Counted from the stretch's first letter, positions 1-7,159 are shown. The stretch: DNA of 13,944 nt from UBA1738 sp045577675 (GCA_045577675.1 JAZNIV010000115.1:1-13944); one strand, 5' to 3'. Notes: generated by a model not told the origin, from the sequence alone. Numbers and translations are program-made.

Positions 1-38
1 CATTGCAGATGTATTGTTTTTAATATTCGGAGGTAAAA

Positions 39-929
39 ATGACAAATAAGTTTAAATCCGGCTTTGCCGCAATAATCGGTATGCCGAATGTGGGAAAATC
101 AACGCTTTTAAATACTATTGCAGGTCAAAAAATTGCAATAATTTCAAATAAACCGCAGACGACGAGGAATAAAATTCTTGCCATACATACAACTGAGGAC
201 TATCAGATTGTATTTACAGATACACCGGGAATCCATAAGCCGCACAACAAGCTGGGCGAGTTTATGGTAAAGGTTGCGAAAGAATCTATGAACGAAATGG
301 ACGTTGTTATTTTCGTAGTAGATGCATCAAAGCCGATACTGCCTATGGAAAAGGAAATTGCAAAAAATATTGATAAAACCGGCGTTCCGGCAATACTTGT
401 TCTTAATAAGGTTGATCTGGTAAAAAAGGAGGATTTACTTCCAATTATTGCAGATTATTCAAACCTGCATGAATTTTCGTCGATTGTGCCGATTAGTGCA
501 AAAACCGGTGACGGTGTAGAAATTCTTTTAAGTGATATTGAGTCGCTCTTGGAGGAAGGACCGCAGTTTTATGATGAGGAGTCGGTAACCGACCAGCCGG
601 AAAAACAGATTGCGGCAGAAATTATCCGTGAAAAAATGCTGTGGCTTTTGGATAAAGAGGTTCCGCACGGGATAGCAATTGAAATCGAAAAAATGCAGGA
701 ATGTGAGGAAATTACAAAAATTTATGCCACGATTTATTGCGAGAAAGCAAGTCATAAGGGCATTGTAATCGGCAAAAACGGCGAAATGCTCAAAAAAATC
801 GGGCAAAAGGCAAGAGTGGATATTGAAGAGATGCTGGATAAAAAGGTTTATCTGGAGCTTTGGGTACGCATCAAAAACGACTGGAGAAATTCCGACAGAA
901 TGATAAAAAATTTTGGATATGATGTATAA
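39..929 (+). CDS. era: GTPase Era (30S ribosome assembly)
   Basis: Era is a GTP-binding protein that binds the 3' end of 16S rRNA and helps mature the 30S subunit. The 296-residue product has the usual length. The G domain shows G1 at residues 14-22 (GMPNVGKST), G3 DTPG at 61-64, G4 NKVD at 123-126 and G5 SAK at 153-155. The C-terminal KH RNA-binding domain carries its GxxG loop in VIGKNGEMLKKIG (about 243-255). The start is set by CGGAGG ending 5 nt before the ATG. The gene is followed after 70 nt by yqzL and then recO, a neighbourhood conserved in Bacillus and clostridia. No promoter is visible in the 38 nt upstream, so it is probably read from an upstream gene outside the window. Identification is secure from motifs and context. 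Confidence 0.97.
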   Translation: MTNKFKSGFAAIIGMPNVGKSTLLNTIAGQKIAIISNKPQTTRNKILAIHTTEDYQIVFTDTPGIHKPHNKLGEFMVKVAKESMNEMDVVIFVVDASKPILPMEKEIAKNIDKTGVPAILVLNKVDLVKKEDLLPIIADYSNLHEFSSIVPISAKTGDGVEILLSDIESLLEEGPQFYDEESVTDQPEKQIAAEIIREKMLWLLDKEVPHGIAIEIEKMQECEEITKIYATIYCEKASHKGIVIGKNGEMLKKIGQKARVDIEEMLDKKVYLELWVRIKNDWRNSDRMIKNFGYDV

Positions 930-999
930 CCAAAAAGTGACAGTATAAAGAGCTTCAAAATTACCAAACCTAACAACATAAGCTTGAGGGGGTAATTTT

Positions 1000-1176
1000 A
1001 TGAAGATGAAGGATTTATCATGGAAGGCTTTTAAGGAGACGGGCGATATTGACGCTTATCTTTTATATAAAACGGTTGAAACTAACGAAAAGCAAAGGGG
1101 CAGCCAATGGAATGCTGTAAAACAAGAGGGATTGTCACAAGACGTGCAGACTACGGTGAATCAAACTGTATGCTGA
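1000..1176 (+). CDS. yqzL: YqzL-like small protein overlapping recO
   Basis: This is a 58-residue ORF beginning MKMKDLSWKAFKETGDID. It contains the L-S-W-K-x-F-x-x-T-G-x-I/V-D-A-Y-L-L-Y-K pattern that I associate with the YqzL family of small uncharacterised proteins. In Bacillus subtilis yqzL lies between era and recO, exactly as here. The ribosome binding site GAGGGGG (986-992) is 7 nt before the ATG. The reading frame continues about 70 nt into recO in a different frame and stops at TGA 1174-1176, so the C-terminal third (after about residue 36) may be a low-constraint tail. Family members I recall are nearer 45-50 residues. No biochemical function is known to me. A 9-bp inverted repeat partly covers its ribosome binding site. 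Confidence 0.82.
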   Translation: MKMKDLSWKAFKETGDIDAYLLYKTVETNEKQRGSQWNAVKQEGLSQDVQTTVNQTVC

Positions 1177-1835
1177 CCGTTCTTGCGGAGAATATGGGGG
1201 TTATTTCTGCCTGTGCCTACGGAGTGCGGTCAAAAAGGAGTAAGCTGAAGGCGGCAACGCAGGTTTTGTGCTATGGTGAATTTGTGTTGTCTAAAAAGCA
1301 CGGCGAAATTTACCGTGTTGAGTCGGTGGAGATTATAGACAGCTTTTATCCTGTGTGTGAGGATATTGTAAAGCTGTCCCTTTCCGGATACTTGTGTGAG
1401 CTTGCAAGGGAGGCTTTTGCAGACGGCGACAGCTTAGTGCTTAGTCTGCTTCTAAATACTCTTTATGTGCTTGCTTATAAAAATCTGGAGCCGGATTTTG
1501 CAAAGGCAGTATTTGAATTAAAGCTTTCGCAGTATGCAGGATATGAGCCGATGCTTGATAGCTGTATAGGCTGTGGAGATACAAACAATTTATGCAGCTT
1601 TGATTTCTCGGGGGGACTAAAATGCTCCGCCTGCAGGACAGGGGCAGATATGAACATTGATGTCGACTTATACAGGGCAGTTAAATATATTTTTGAAGCT
1701 GAGGATAAAAAAATCTTCTCCTTTAACGTTTCAGATGAAGTAAGGGAAAGGTTGTCGCTTTTAGCAGAAGGATATATTCTAAATAAAAGTGAACGCACAT
1801 ATAAATCGCTTGATTACTACAAAAAAATGATATAA
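1107..1835 (+). CDS. recO: DNA repair protein RecO
   Basis: RecO is a mediator that, with RecR, loads RecA onto SSB-coated single-stranded DNA in RecF-pathway recombinational repair. The 242-residue product is of family length. It begins with an OB-fold domain (roughly residues 1-80, with the typical G-I-V-T-R-R-A-D-Y-G-E-S-N opening) followed by a helical domain. The zinc-binding C-x2-C...C-x2-C motif sits at C153, C156, C173 and C176, within the SCIGCG and CSAC segments. The ATG is preceded by AAAGGGG about 7 nt upstream, inside yqzL, so its translation is probably coupled to yqzL. A dCMP deaminase gene follows after 16 nt. Confidence is high from the zinc motif, length and the era-yqzL-recO order. 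Confidence 0.95.
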   Translation: MECCKTRGIVTRRADYGESNCMLTVLAENMGVISACAYGVRSKRSKLKAATQVLCYGEFVLSKKHGEIYRVESVEIIDSFYPVCEDIVKLSLSGYLCELAREAFADGDSLVLSLLLNTLYVLAYKNLEPDFAKAVFELKLSQYAGYEPMLDSCIGCGDTNNLCSFDFSGGLKCSACRTGADMNIDVDLYRAVKYIFEAEDKKIFSFNVSDEVRERLSLLAEGYILNKSERTYKSLDYYKKMI

Positions 1836-1851
1836 AGAAAGGGTACATATT

Positions 1852-2340
1852 ATGGAAAGACGTGATAAACAGAACTATTATCTCGATATTGCCGAGACGG
1901 TTGCAGAAAGAGGAACCTGCCTGAGACGAAATTACGGTGCGATTATTGTCAAGAATGATGAAATTATTTCAACAGGCTATGTTGGGGCTCCAAGAGGCAG
2001 AAAAAACTGCAGTGACCTTGGCTTTTGTATAAGGCAGGAGATGCAGATTCCGCGAGGGGAGCGGTATGAGATGTGCCGCAGTGTGCATGCAGAAGCAAAT
2101 GCCATTATCTCAGCATCACGAAATGAGCTTATAGATTCAACCCTGTATCTTGTAGGGCTTGAAGCAGATACCGGTGAAATTGTCGCAAACAGCTGCTGCT
2201 GTGCTATGTGTAAAAGAATGGTCATTAATGCCGGAATTAAGAATGTGGTAATCCGCGATACCGATACAGAATACCGTATTATTGATGTAAATGACTGGAT
2301 TATTAATGACGAATCCTTGACCGGTGTAAAGGGATATTAA
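1852..2340 (+). CDS. dCMP deaminase family protein
   Basis: This is probably deoxycytidylate deaminase, converting dCMP to dUMP for dTMP synthesis; the ComEB proteins of Bacillus belong to the same family. The 162-residue product has the zinc-dependent cytidine-deaminase signature: HAE at H79-A80-E81, with E81 the proton shuttle, and the second half of the zinc site at C117-A-M-C120 within SCCCAMCKRMVINAGI. The residue before the first zinc cysteine is Cys (C116) where many deaminases have Pro. The region around residues 42-60 (TGYVGAPRG...C53...C59) also matches clostridial dCMP deaminases as I remember them. The start is supported by AAAGAAAGGG about 8 nt upstream. It lies 16 nt after recO and is likely cotranscribed. 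I see no terminator between it and the rpsT promoter. Substrate specificity (dCMP versus another cytidine compound) is inferred. Confidence 0.88.
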   Translation: MERRDKQNYYLDIAETVAERGTCLRRNYGAIIVKNDEIISTGYVGAPRGRKNCSDLGFCIRQEMQIPRGERYEMCRSVHAEANAIISASRNELIDSTLYLVGLEADTGEIVANSCCCAMCKRMVINAGIKNVVIRDTDTEYRIIDVNDWIINDESLTGVKGY

Positions 2341-2369
2341 AAAAAGTTTTGAAAATATGAAAAAAATGC

Positions 2370-2398
2370 TTGCATTTTTTGTTTGATTGTGGTAAAAT
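2370..2398 (+). promoter_or_regulatory. rpsT promoter
   Basis: A -35 box TTGCAT (2370-2375) and a -10 box TAAAAT (2393-2398) are separated by exactly 17 nt, 40 nt before the rpsT start codon. This implies a short leader of roughly 30 nt. Confidence 0.75.
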
Positions 2399-2438
2399 AG
2401 TTAGGTATTATGTATTAATCTATTCGGAGGTGACATTT

Positions 2439-2705
2439 ATGCCTAACATTAAATCAGCTAAAAAGCGTGTATTGGTAATTCAGAAGAAAACTTTGATTAA
2501 CCAGATGCATAAGACTGCTCTTAAGACTGCTATTAAGAAATTTGAAGATGCAGTTGAAAAGAAAAATGTTGATGAAGCAAAGGTTTTATTCAACGAAGCT
2601 GGAAAGAAGCTTGATCAGAGCGTAAAGCAGGGAATTTTGCACAAGAACAATGCTGCAAGAAAGAAATCTCAGCTCGCTTTAAAGCTTGCTAAAATTGACG
2701 CATAA
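2439..2705 (+). CDS. rpsT: 30S ribosomal protein S20
   Basis: S20 is a primary 16S rRNA-binding protein of the small subunit. The 88-residue, Lys-rich product starts MPNIKSAKKRVLV, the hallmark N-terminus of bacterial S20, and ends with the conserved HKNNAARKKSQLA stretch. The start is ATG 2439, preceded by CGGAGG with 8 nt spacing; the frame stays open upstream but that part has no ribosome binding site and overlaps the promoter. The gene stands alone between its own promoter (2370-2398) and a strong terminator (2711-2736), so it is probably monocistronic. Confidence 0.97.
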   Translation: MPNIKSAKKRVLVIQKKTLINQMHKTALKTAIKKFEDAVEKKNVDEAKVLFNEAGKKLDQSVKQGILHKNNAARKKSQLALKLAKIDA

Positions 2706-2710
2706 CACTA

Positions 2711-2736
2711 AAAGCTGCAAATGAGCAGCTTTTTTT
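2711..2736 (+). terminator. rpsT intrinsic terminator
   Basis: AAAGCTGC (2711-2718) pairs with GCAGCTTT (2725-2732) around a 6-nt loop and runs into a T tract, 6 nt after the rpsT stop codon. Confidence 0.9.
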
Positions 2737-2784
2737 GTACTTTAAATTAAAAACTGGTTATATAAAATTTAATCATTCTGGTAA

Positions 2785-2813
2785 TTGTGATATTATCAGA
2801 TTTTGTTTATACT
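2785..2813 (+). promoter_or_regulatory. promoter of the pyridoxamine kinase gene
   Basis: TTGTGA (2785-2790) and TATACT (2808-2813) are separated by 17 nt, 36 nt before the kinase start codon. Confidence 0.65.
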
Positions 2814-2848
2814 ATGTATAAGATTTGGATAATAAAGGGAGTAGTTAT

Positions 2849-3679
2849 ATGAAAAGAGTAGTAACAATTCAGGACATTTCCTGTTTTGGAAAATGTTCGC
2901 TTACGGTTGCATTGCCGGTCATTTCTGCGATGGGAGTAGAGGCTGCAATTCTTCCAACTGCGGTTTTATCAACTCACACAGGCGGATTTAAAAATTTTAC
3001 TTTCCGTGACCTCTCTGAGGATATTCCGAAGATATTTAACCATTGGAAGGAAGAAAATATTGAATTTGACGCAATTTACACCGGTTATCTTGGTTCGTTT
3101 GAGCAAATAGACCAGATGAAGGCGTTCATTGATGCAAAGCCGGAAAAAACAATCGCCTTTGTAGATCCGGCAATGGCGGATAACGGAAAGCTGTATGCAG
3201 GCTTTACGCCTGAATTTGCACGCCATATGGCAACACTATGTGCAAAAGCGGATATAATTGTACCTAATTTAACCGAAGCATCATTTATGCTTGGTATTGA
3301 TTACGTAGAGGGCGGATACGATAAGGCATATATTGAGGATATCCTTAAAAAGCTCGTAGGACTTGGTGCTAAAAAAGCTGTTTTAACAGGTGTAAGCTTT
3401 AACGAAAGCGAGCTTGGATTTGCTATGTATGATAGTGAAACCGGAGAATTTTCATATTATTTTAATGAAAAAATAGATGCTAAATTCCATGGAACAGGAG
3501 ATATTTTTGCGTCGGCATGTGTTGGTGCCCTGATGCGTGGAAAGAGCCTTTATGAAGCACTTAAAATTGCGGCAGACTATACAGTTGAGTGTATAAAAAT
3601 AACTATGCCGGATAAGGAAAAGCATTGGTACGGTGTCAAATTTGAGGAAGCTGTGCCATATCTTATAAGTATGCTGTAA
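2849..3679 (+). CDS. pyridoxamine/pyridoxal kinase
   Basis: This is a ribokinase-fold kinase of the PdxY/ThiD type that phosphorylates pyridoxamine or pyridoxal, giving pyridoxal 5'-phosphate by salvage. The 276-residue product opens MKRVVTIQDISCFGKCSL, with the S-C-F-G-K-C-S-L motif typical of clostridial pyridoxamine kinases, then LPTAVLSTHTGGF (36-48), VPNLTEASFML (138-148) and the anion hole/catalytic base motif HGTGDIF at 214-220, with D218 the expected base. The start is ATG 2849, with AAAGGGAG about 7 nt upstream; a TTG 24 nt earlier is in frame but has no ribosome binding site. It has its own promoter and ends at a terminator shared with the convergent thioesterase gene. A hydroxymethylpyrimidine kinase is the main alternative, but the length and N-terminus favour a vitamin B6 kinase. 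Confidence 0.88.
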   Translation: MKRVVTIQDISCFGKCSLTVALPVISAMGVEAAILPTAVLSTHTGGFKNFTFRDLSEDIPKIFNHWKEENIEFDAIYTGYLGSFEQIDQMKAFIDAKPEKTIAFVDPAMADNGKLYAGFTPEFARHMATLCAKADIIVPNLTEASFMLGIDYVEGGYDKAYIEDILKKLVGLGAKKAVLTGVSFNESELGFAMYDSETGEFSYYFNEKIDAKFHGTGDIFASACVGALMRGKSLYEALKIAADYTVECIKITMPDKEKHWYGVKFEEAVPYLISML

Positions 3680-3684
3680 AAAAT

Positions 3685-3720
3685 CAGGGACACTCTGTTT
3701 TTCGGAGTTCCCTGTATTTT
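3685..3720. terminator. bidirectional terminator between convergent genes
   Basis: CAGGGA-CA-CTC (from 3685) pairs with GAGTTCCCTG (3705-3714) with one bulged base and a short T-rich loop. A T tract follows on the plus strand (TATTTTT) and an A tract precedes it (AAAAAAT), so it can end both the kinase transcript and the opposing thioesterase transcript. Confidence 0.8.
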
Positions 3721-4169
3721 TATGCGTTTCTTGTTTGCCGCCGTAGTCTTGCAGCCTCCCACTCAGCACGTTCTTCGTCGGTATTTAAAATAAGTCCCGG
3801 AACTTCTGCAGGTCTGTCATTTTTGTCGAGTGCCACCATCACAAGGAAAGCACTGTTAATAAGACTTCTTTTTCCGTCAAGCTGCTCAATATAAGTGTTT
3901 ACGCATACCTCCATTGAGGTTCTGCCTGTATATGTGATGTGTCCTGTTAAAACAAGGGTATCGTTTACTCTTGCCGGCTTTTTAAACTCAAGCCGGTCAA
4001 CTAAAACAGTGGTTACGTTCTTCTCACTGTGCCGCCTGGCGGTAACTGCCGCAACAATGTCAATCCATTTCATAAGCCGGCCGCCGAAAAGCCTGCCAAA
4101 GCCGTTCATACTTGACTGCGTTAAAATCTGTACCTGCTCTGTGTACGAATCCTTTACTTCCTTCAGCAT
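3720..4169 (-). CDS. hotdog-fold acyl-CoA thioesterase (YciA/BACH-like)
   Basis: This enzyme probably hydrolyses acyl-CoA thioesters to free acid and CoA in the cytoplasm. The 149-residue protein carries the hotdog signature NGFGRLFGGRLMKWIDIVAA (22-41), with the central-helix Gly-Gly and the conserved Asp at position 37. VDRLEFKKPARVND (57-70) and the GRTSMEV segment (82-88) are characteristic of the YciA/BACH branch. The start is taken as the ATG at 4169, because the ribosome binding site AAAAGGAG ends 9 nt before it; an ATG three codons earlier (4178) directly abuts the GGAG and cannot use it. The charged C-terminus (DEERAEWEAARLRRQTR) is probably a short helix. No clear promoter was found upstream on this strand. 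The acyl-CoA chain-length preference cannot be read from sequence. Confidence 0.9.
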   Translation of the reverse strand: MLKEVKDSYTEQVQILTQSSMNGFGRLFGGRLMKWIDIVAAVTARRHSEKNVTTVLVDRLEFKKPARVNDTLVLTGHITYTGRTSMEVCVNTYIEQLDGKRSLINSAFLVMVALDKNDRPAEVPGLILNTDEERAEWEAARLRRQTRNA

Positions 4170-4257
4170 ATGAATCATCTCCTTTTTTATATTTTGCCGC
4201 CTTAATGTAAAAATATTAAAAAAGATATTCGATGATAAAATAAAAATAGTATTTTGG

Positions 4258-4286
4258 TTGTTTTTATTAAAAAAATGTGATAAAAT
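4258..4286 (+). promoter_or_regulatory. promoter of the yqeG-aroE-aroK operon
   Basis: TTGTTT (4258-4263) and TAAAAT (4281-4286) are separated by 17 nt, 23 nt before the yqeG start, with the ribosome binding site CGGAGG between. The surrounding DNA is very A/T-rich, which makes chance matches more likely. Confidence 0.5.
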
Positions 4287-4309
4287 AAAAGAAAAAATCG
4301 GAGGAATAT

Positions 4310-4801
4310 ATGTTTAAGAAATTTTATCCTGATTTTAAATATAATGCAATTTCTGATATTGAAGAGAATTTCTTTGCAAAGCATAATATTAAATATGCAC
4401 TTTTGGACATTGATAATACTCTTGTCAGCTATACCTCACCTTTAGCAGATGATAACGCAAGAGCATTTTTGAAAAGACTACAGGATGAAGATATAAAATA
4501 CGCATTTGTGTCTAACAATCACAAAAAAAGGGTTGAAGGATTTGCAAAGGAGTTTGGTGCTTATTTTGTTAATGATTCGGGAAAGCCGCTTTTGTTTGGG
4601 ATAAAAAGAGCAATGCGAAAGATTGGAGCCAAAAAAGAGGAGACGGTTTTGATAGGTGACCAAATCTTTACCGACGTTTATGCCGGAAAAAGGGCAGGGC
4701 TATTAACAGTTATGGTTGACCCTATTGAGGCAAAGGAAACTCCGTTTTTCGGAATCAAACGCAAACTTGAAAAAATAGTATTAAAGGATTACAAAGGCTA
4801 A
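4310..4801 (+). CDS. yqeG: YqeG family HAD IIIA-type phosphatase
   Basis: A 163-residue haloacid-dehalogenase-superfamily phosphatase without a large cap domain. Motif I is DIDNTL (D33 nucleophile, D35 acid/base), motif II is SNN at 68-70, motif III is K92 in GKP, and motif IV is GDQIFTDV at 116-123 with D117 and D122. The pattern and length match YqeG of Firmicutes, which lies next to aroE in Bacillus subtilis (yqeG-yqeH-aroE). Here it directly abuts aroE and the GTPase gene yqeH is absent from this position. The stop codon TAA shares one base with the aroE ATG, so translation is probably coupled. The physiological substrate is unknown; related HAD IIIA enzymes in other organisms dephosphorylate phosphatidylglycerophosphate, but that is only a family-level hint. 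Confidence 0.9.
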   Translation: MFKKFYPDFKYNAISDIEENFFAKHNIKYALLDIDNTLVSYTSPLADDNARAFLKRLQDEDIKYAFVSNNHKKRVEGFAKEFGAYFVNDSGKPLLFGIKRAMRKIGAKKEETVLIGDQIFTDVYAGKRAGLLTVMVDPIEAKETPFFGIKRKLEKIVLKDYKG

Positions 4802-5619
4802 TGAAAAAACTTGCAATTATAGGTTATCCGGTGTCACACAGCTTTTCGCCGGCGATGCACAATTTCATATCGAAAAAAATGAACGCATCTTATAATTATG
4901 AGGCTGTGGAGGTTGCACCAGGTGAGGTGGCGGCAGCTGTTGAAAAGTTGAAAAATGACGGCGTTTGTGGGTTTAACGTAACAGCACCGCATAAATTCGA
5001 GATTATGAATTATCTTGATGAAATCTCGGACGAGGCAAGACGTTACGGCTCGGTGAATACAGTTGTGAACAAGGACGGTAAGCTGTATGGCTATAACACC
5101 GACGCAGAAGGGTTCTATATGTCGCTCCTTTATGAAGGTATCATACCTCAAAATAAGCACATACTTATCTTAGGTGCCGGAGGTGCAGCACAGCCTGTTG
5201 CACTTAATCTTGCCGAAAAGGGTGCTGCGTCTGTAACGGTTGTAAACCGCACAAGGGAAAAGGCTGAGCGTATTAAAAAGCATATAAAAGAATGTATCGG
5301 CTATGAAATAGGTACGTCGCTTTCGAGGGATCATTATGATATTGTGATAAACTGTACGACTCTCGGAATGGGTGATAATAAAGAAATGTGCCCTCTTTCA
5401 GATTTTTCGGTAATTGATGAAGGCTCAAGCGTGATAGATATGATTTACAATCCGGCAGAAACATTGCTTTTAAAGCGTGCTAAGGAACTGGGTGCAAAAA
5501 CATTAAACGGTCTTGGTATGTTGATTTTTCAGGGGATTCTGGCATACAGGCTGTTTACGGGAATTGACGTTCCGGACAGCATTGCAGATGAAATTTTAAA
5601 AGAGGTATTTAAAATATGA
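4801..5619 (+). CDS. aroE: shikimate dehydrogenase (NADP+)
   Basis: AroE reduces 3-dehydroshikimate to shikimate with NADPH, the fourth step of the chorismate pathway. The 272-residue product has the shikimate-binding SHSFSPAMHN (12-21), the catalytic Lys in NVTAPHK (K65), N86 and D101 (NTD), the Rossmann loop GAGGAAQPVA (125-134), the NADP-phosphate-binding NRT at 149-151, and the C-terminal NGLGMLIFQG (236-245). All catalytic residues are present; Ala replaces the more usual Ile/Val before PHK. It starts on the last base of the yqeG stop codon and overlaps aroK by 4 nt (ATGA). This compact stretch is clearly one operon carrying two consecutive pathway steps. Confidence 0.96.
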   Translation: MKKLAIIGYPVSHSFSPAMHNFISKKMNASYNYEAVEVAPGEVAAAVEKLKNDGVCGFNVTAPHKFEIMNYLDEISDEARRYGSVNTVVNKDGKLYGYNTDAEGFYMSLLYEGIIPQNKHILILGAGGAAQPVALNLAEKGAASVTVVNRTREKAERIKKHIKECIGYEIGTSLSRDHYDIVINCTTLGMGDNKEMCPLSDFSVIDEGSSVIDMIYNPAETLLLKRAKELGAKTLNGLGMLIFQGILAYRLFTGIDVPDSIADEILKEVFKI

Positions 5620-6152
5620 ATATAGTATTAACCGGATATATGGGCAGCGGAAAGACTGCGGTGGGAAAATATCTTGCTGAGATTTGCGGACTTCATTTTG
5701 CCGATACCGATGCAATTATTGAAGAAAAGTGCGGTATGTCGGTTACGAAGATATTTGAGGCAAGCGGCGAGGAATATTTTAGAGGCATTGAGGCATCTGT
5801 TATAAAAAATGTAGCAGAAGCAGATTCCATGGTGATTTCCACCGGCGGCGGAGTTGTTTTAAGAACAGAAAATATCGCGAAATTAAGGGAAAACGGCGTG
5901 ATTGTTAACCTTGAACCGACAGAGGACATTATCCGTTTAAGACTTAGCGATGATGACGGGACAAGACCGCTGATTAAAGGTAGCTCAATGGAAGAAATAA
6001 TTAAGCGGTTTAAAACAAGAAAGCCGTATTATGATAACTGTGATGTCAAAATTTGTGTAACAGAGGATAAGGGAATTGCGGAAACGGCAAGAGAAATTAT
6101 AAAGGCTTTGGAGGATAAATATGAAGGCGAATTTCGGTGTGGCGGGAAATAG
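5616..6152 (+). CDS. aroK: shikimate kinase
   Basis: Shikimate kinase phosphorylates shikimate at the 3-OH using ATP, directly after the AroE step. The 178-residue product has the Walker A motif GYMGSGKT (7-14), the shikimate-binding D32 in DTDAIIE, R56 in FRGIE, the GGG triplet at 77-79, and the lid arginine in TRPLI (R117). Its ATG overlaps the aroE stop in the ATGA arrangement. The C-terminus runs 32 nt past the start of the next gene in another frame; the family usually ends near residue 165-175, so the length is only slightly long. All catalytic residues are intact. Confidence 0.95.
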   Translation: MNIVLTGYMGSGKTAVGKYLAEICGLHFADTDAIIEEKCGMSVTKIFEASGEEYFRGIEASVIKNVAEADSMVISTGGGVVLRTENIAKLRENGVIVNLEPTEDIIRLRLSDDDGTRPLIKGSSMEEIIKRFKTRKPYYDNCDVKICVTEDKGIAETAREIIKALEDKYEGEFRCGGK

Positions 6153-6972
6153 TGACAGCTTCTATGCGGCAGGGCATAAGGCTTCGGAGGAAATGCCGAA
6201 GTGGCTCTGTGAATTTGGGCTTGATGCATATGAATATCAGTGCGGAAACGGTGTGCGGTGCGGTGAGGTAACTGCAAGAAAAATTGCTGCTGCGGCAAAG
6301 GAAAACGGTATTATAATGAGTGTTCATTCGCCGTATTATATTAATCTTGCAACGCCGGAGGAGGAAAAGCGTGCCAGTAGCATTAACTATATAATGCAGT
6401 CTGCACAGCTTGCTACCTACCTTGGCGGAGACAGGGTGGTTGTCCATAGCGGAGCCTTGGGGAAACTGACAAGAGAGGAAGCTTTAGAGTATGCAAAGAA
6501 AACCTTGAAGCTTGCAAGACAGGAGATGATTTCTGGCGGATTTGAAAATATCCGGCTGTGTATTGAAACTATGGGCAAAATCAACCAGCTTGGAAATCTC
6601 TGCGAGGTTATGGAGCTTTGTGCTATTGATGACAGCTTCCTGCCATGTATTGATTTTGGTCACTTAAATGCAAGAACTCTCGGTGGACTAAAGACAAAGG
6701 AGGATTTTGCCGTAATTTTTGACACCATTGAAAATAAGCTCGGAAAAGAACGGCTGCAGACTTTTCACAGCCATTTCAGTAAGATTGAGTATACAAAGGG
6801 CGGCGAGAAAAAACACTTAACCTTTGAAGACAATATATTTGGACCGGACTTTGATTTTGTTGCGGAAATTCTGGCAGAACGGGATTTGGGACCTACAATA
6901 ATTTGTGAATCCTGCGGAACGCAGGCAGAGGATGCTTTTGCAATGAAAAAAATGTATGAGGCTGCTTTTTAG
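6121..6972 (+). CDS. endonuclease-IV-like TIM-barrel protein (AP endonuclease family 2)
   Basis: A 283-residue xylose-isomerase-like TIM barrel most similar to endonuclease IV (Nfo), a metal-dependent AP endonuclease of base-excision repair. Residues that line up with the Nfo trinuclear zinc site are H69 (in VHSPYYINLA), H109 (VVHSGA), E149 (IETMG), D178 and H181 (CIDFGHLNA), H216 (FHSHFSK), H232 and E263 (ICESCG). The ligand equivalent to Nfo Asp229 is not obvious: the DRH triplet is replaced by EKKH, so the metal site may be altered. There is a good ribosome binding site, GGAGG, 6 nt before the ATG inside the aroK end, giving a 32-nt overlap. It is the last gene of the operon. AP endonuclease activity is plausible but not assured; a sugar-phosphate isomerase-like role is an alternative. 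Confidence 0.75.
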   Translation: MKANFGVAGNSDSFYAAGHKASEEMPKWLCEFGLDAYEYQCGNGVRCGEVTARKIAAAAKENGIIMSVHSPYYINLATPEEEKRASSINYIMQSAQLATYLGGDRVVVHSGALGKLTREEALEYAKKTLKLARQEMISGGFENIRLCIETMGKINQLGNLCEVMELCAIDDSFLPCIDFGHLNARTLGGLKTKEDFAVIFDTIENKLGKERLQTFHSHFSKIEYTKGGEKKHLTFEDNIFGPDFDFVAEILAERDLGPTIICESCGTQAEDAFAMKKMYEAAF

Positions 6973-6986
6973 CAAGCCTCATTTTT
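6958..6986 (+). terminator. terminator of the yqeG-aro operon
   Basis: GAGGCTGCT (6958-6966) pairs with AGC-A-AGCCTC (6971-6980) around a TTTT loop with one bulged A, followed by ATTTTT. The stem includes the stop codon of the TIM-barrel gene. Confidence 0.75.
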
Positions 6987-7009
6987 CGGGAAAACTTTAT
7001 TTAAAGTGC

Positions 7010-7038
7010 TTGACAAATGAAAAAGTATGTATTATAAT
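7010..7038 (+). promoter_or_regulatory. consensus promoter of tRNA-Thr
   Basis: A perfect TTGACA (7010-7015) and a perfect TATAAT (7033-7038) with 17-nt spacing, 11 nt before the mature tRNA 5' end. It is the strongest promoter in the window, as expected for a stable RNA. Confidence 0.92.
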
Positions 7039-7049
7039 TATTTTGTTAT

Positions 7050-7125
<76 letters not shown>

Positions 7126-7127
7126 CG

Positions 7128-7159
7128 TCGGAACAAGTTTCGCTTGTTCCGATTTTTTT
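7128..7159 (+). terminator. tRNA-Thr intrinsic terminator
   Basis: A perfect 10-bp stem TCGGAACAAG/CTTGTTCCGA with loop TTTCG runs directly into seven T residues, 2 nt after the tRNA CCA. Confidence 0.95.

Noticed and set aside
2..49. Open frame at the left edge ending in a TAA that overlaps the era start, possibly the C-terminus of an upstream gene
   Set aside because: Only 15 residues are visible (ending FLIFGGKNDK) and match nothing I can name; another frame ends at 34-36, so the true frame cannot be decided.
2370..2438. N-terminal extension of rpsT, opening 23 codons earlier
   Set aside because: It overlaps the promoter boxes and lacks a ribosome binding site; S20 proteins start MPNIKSA, which is at 2439.
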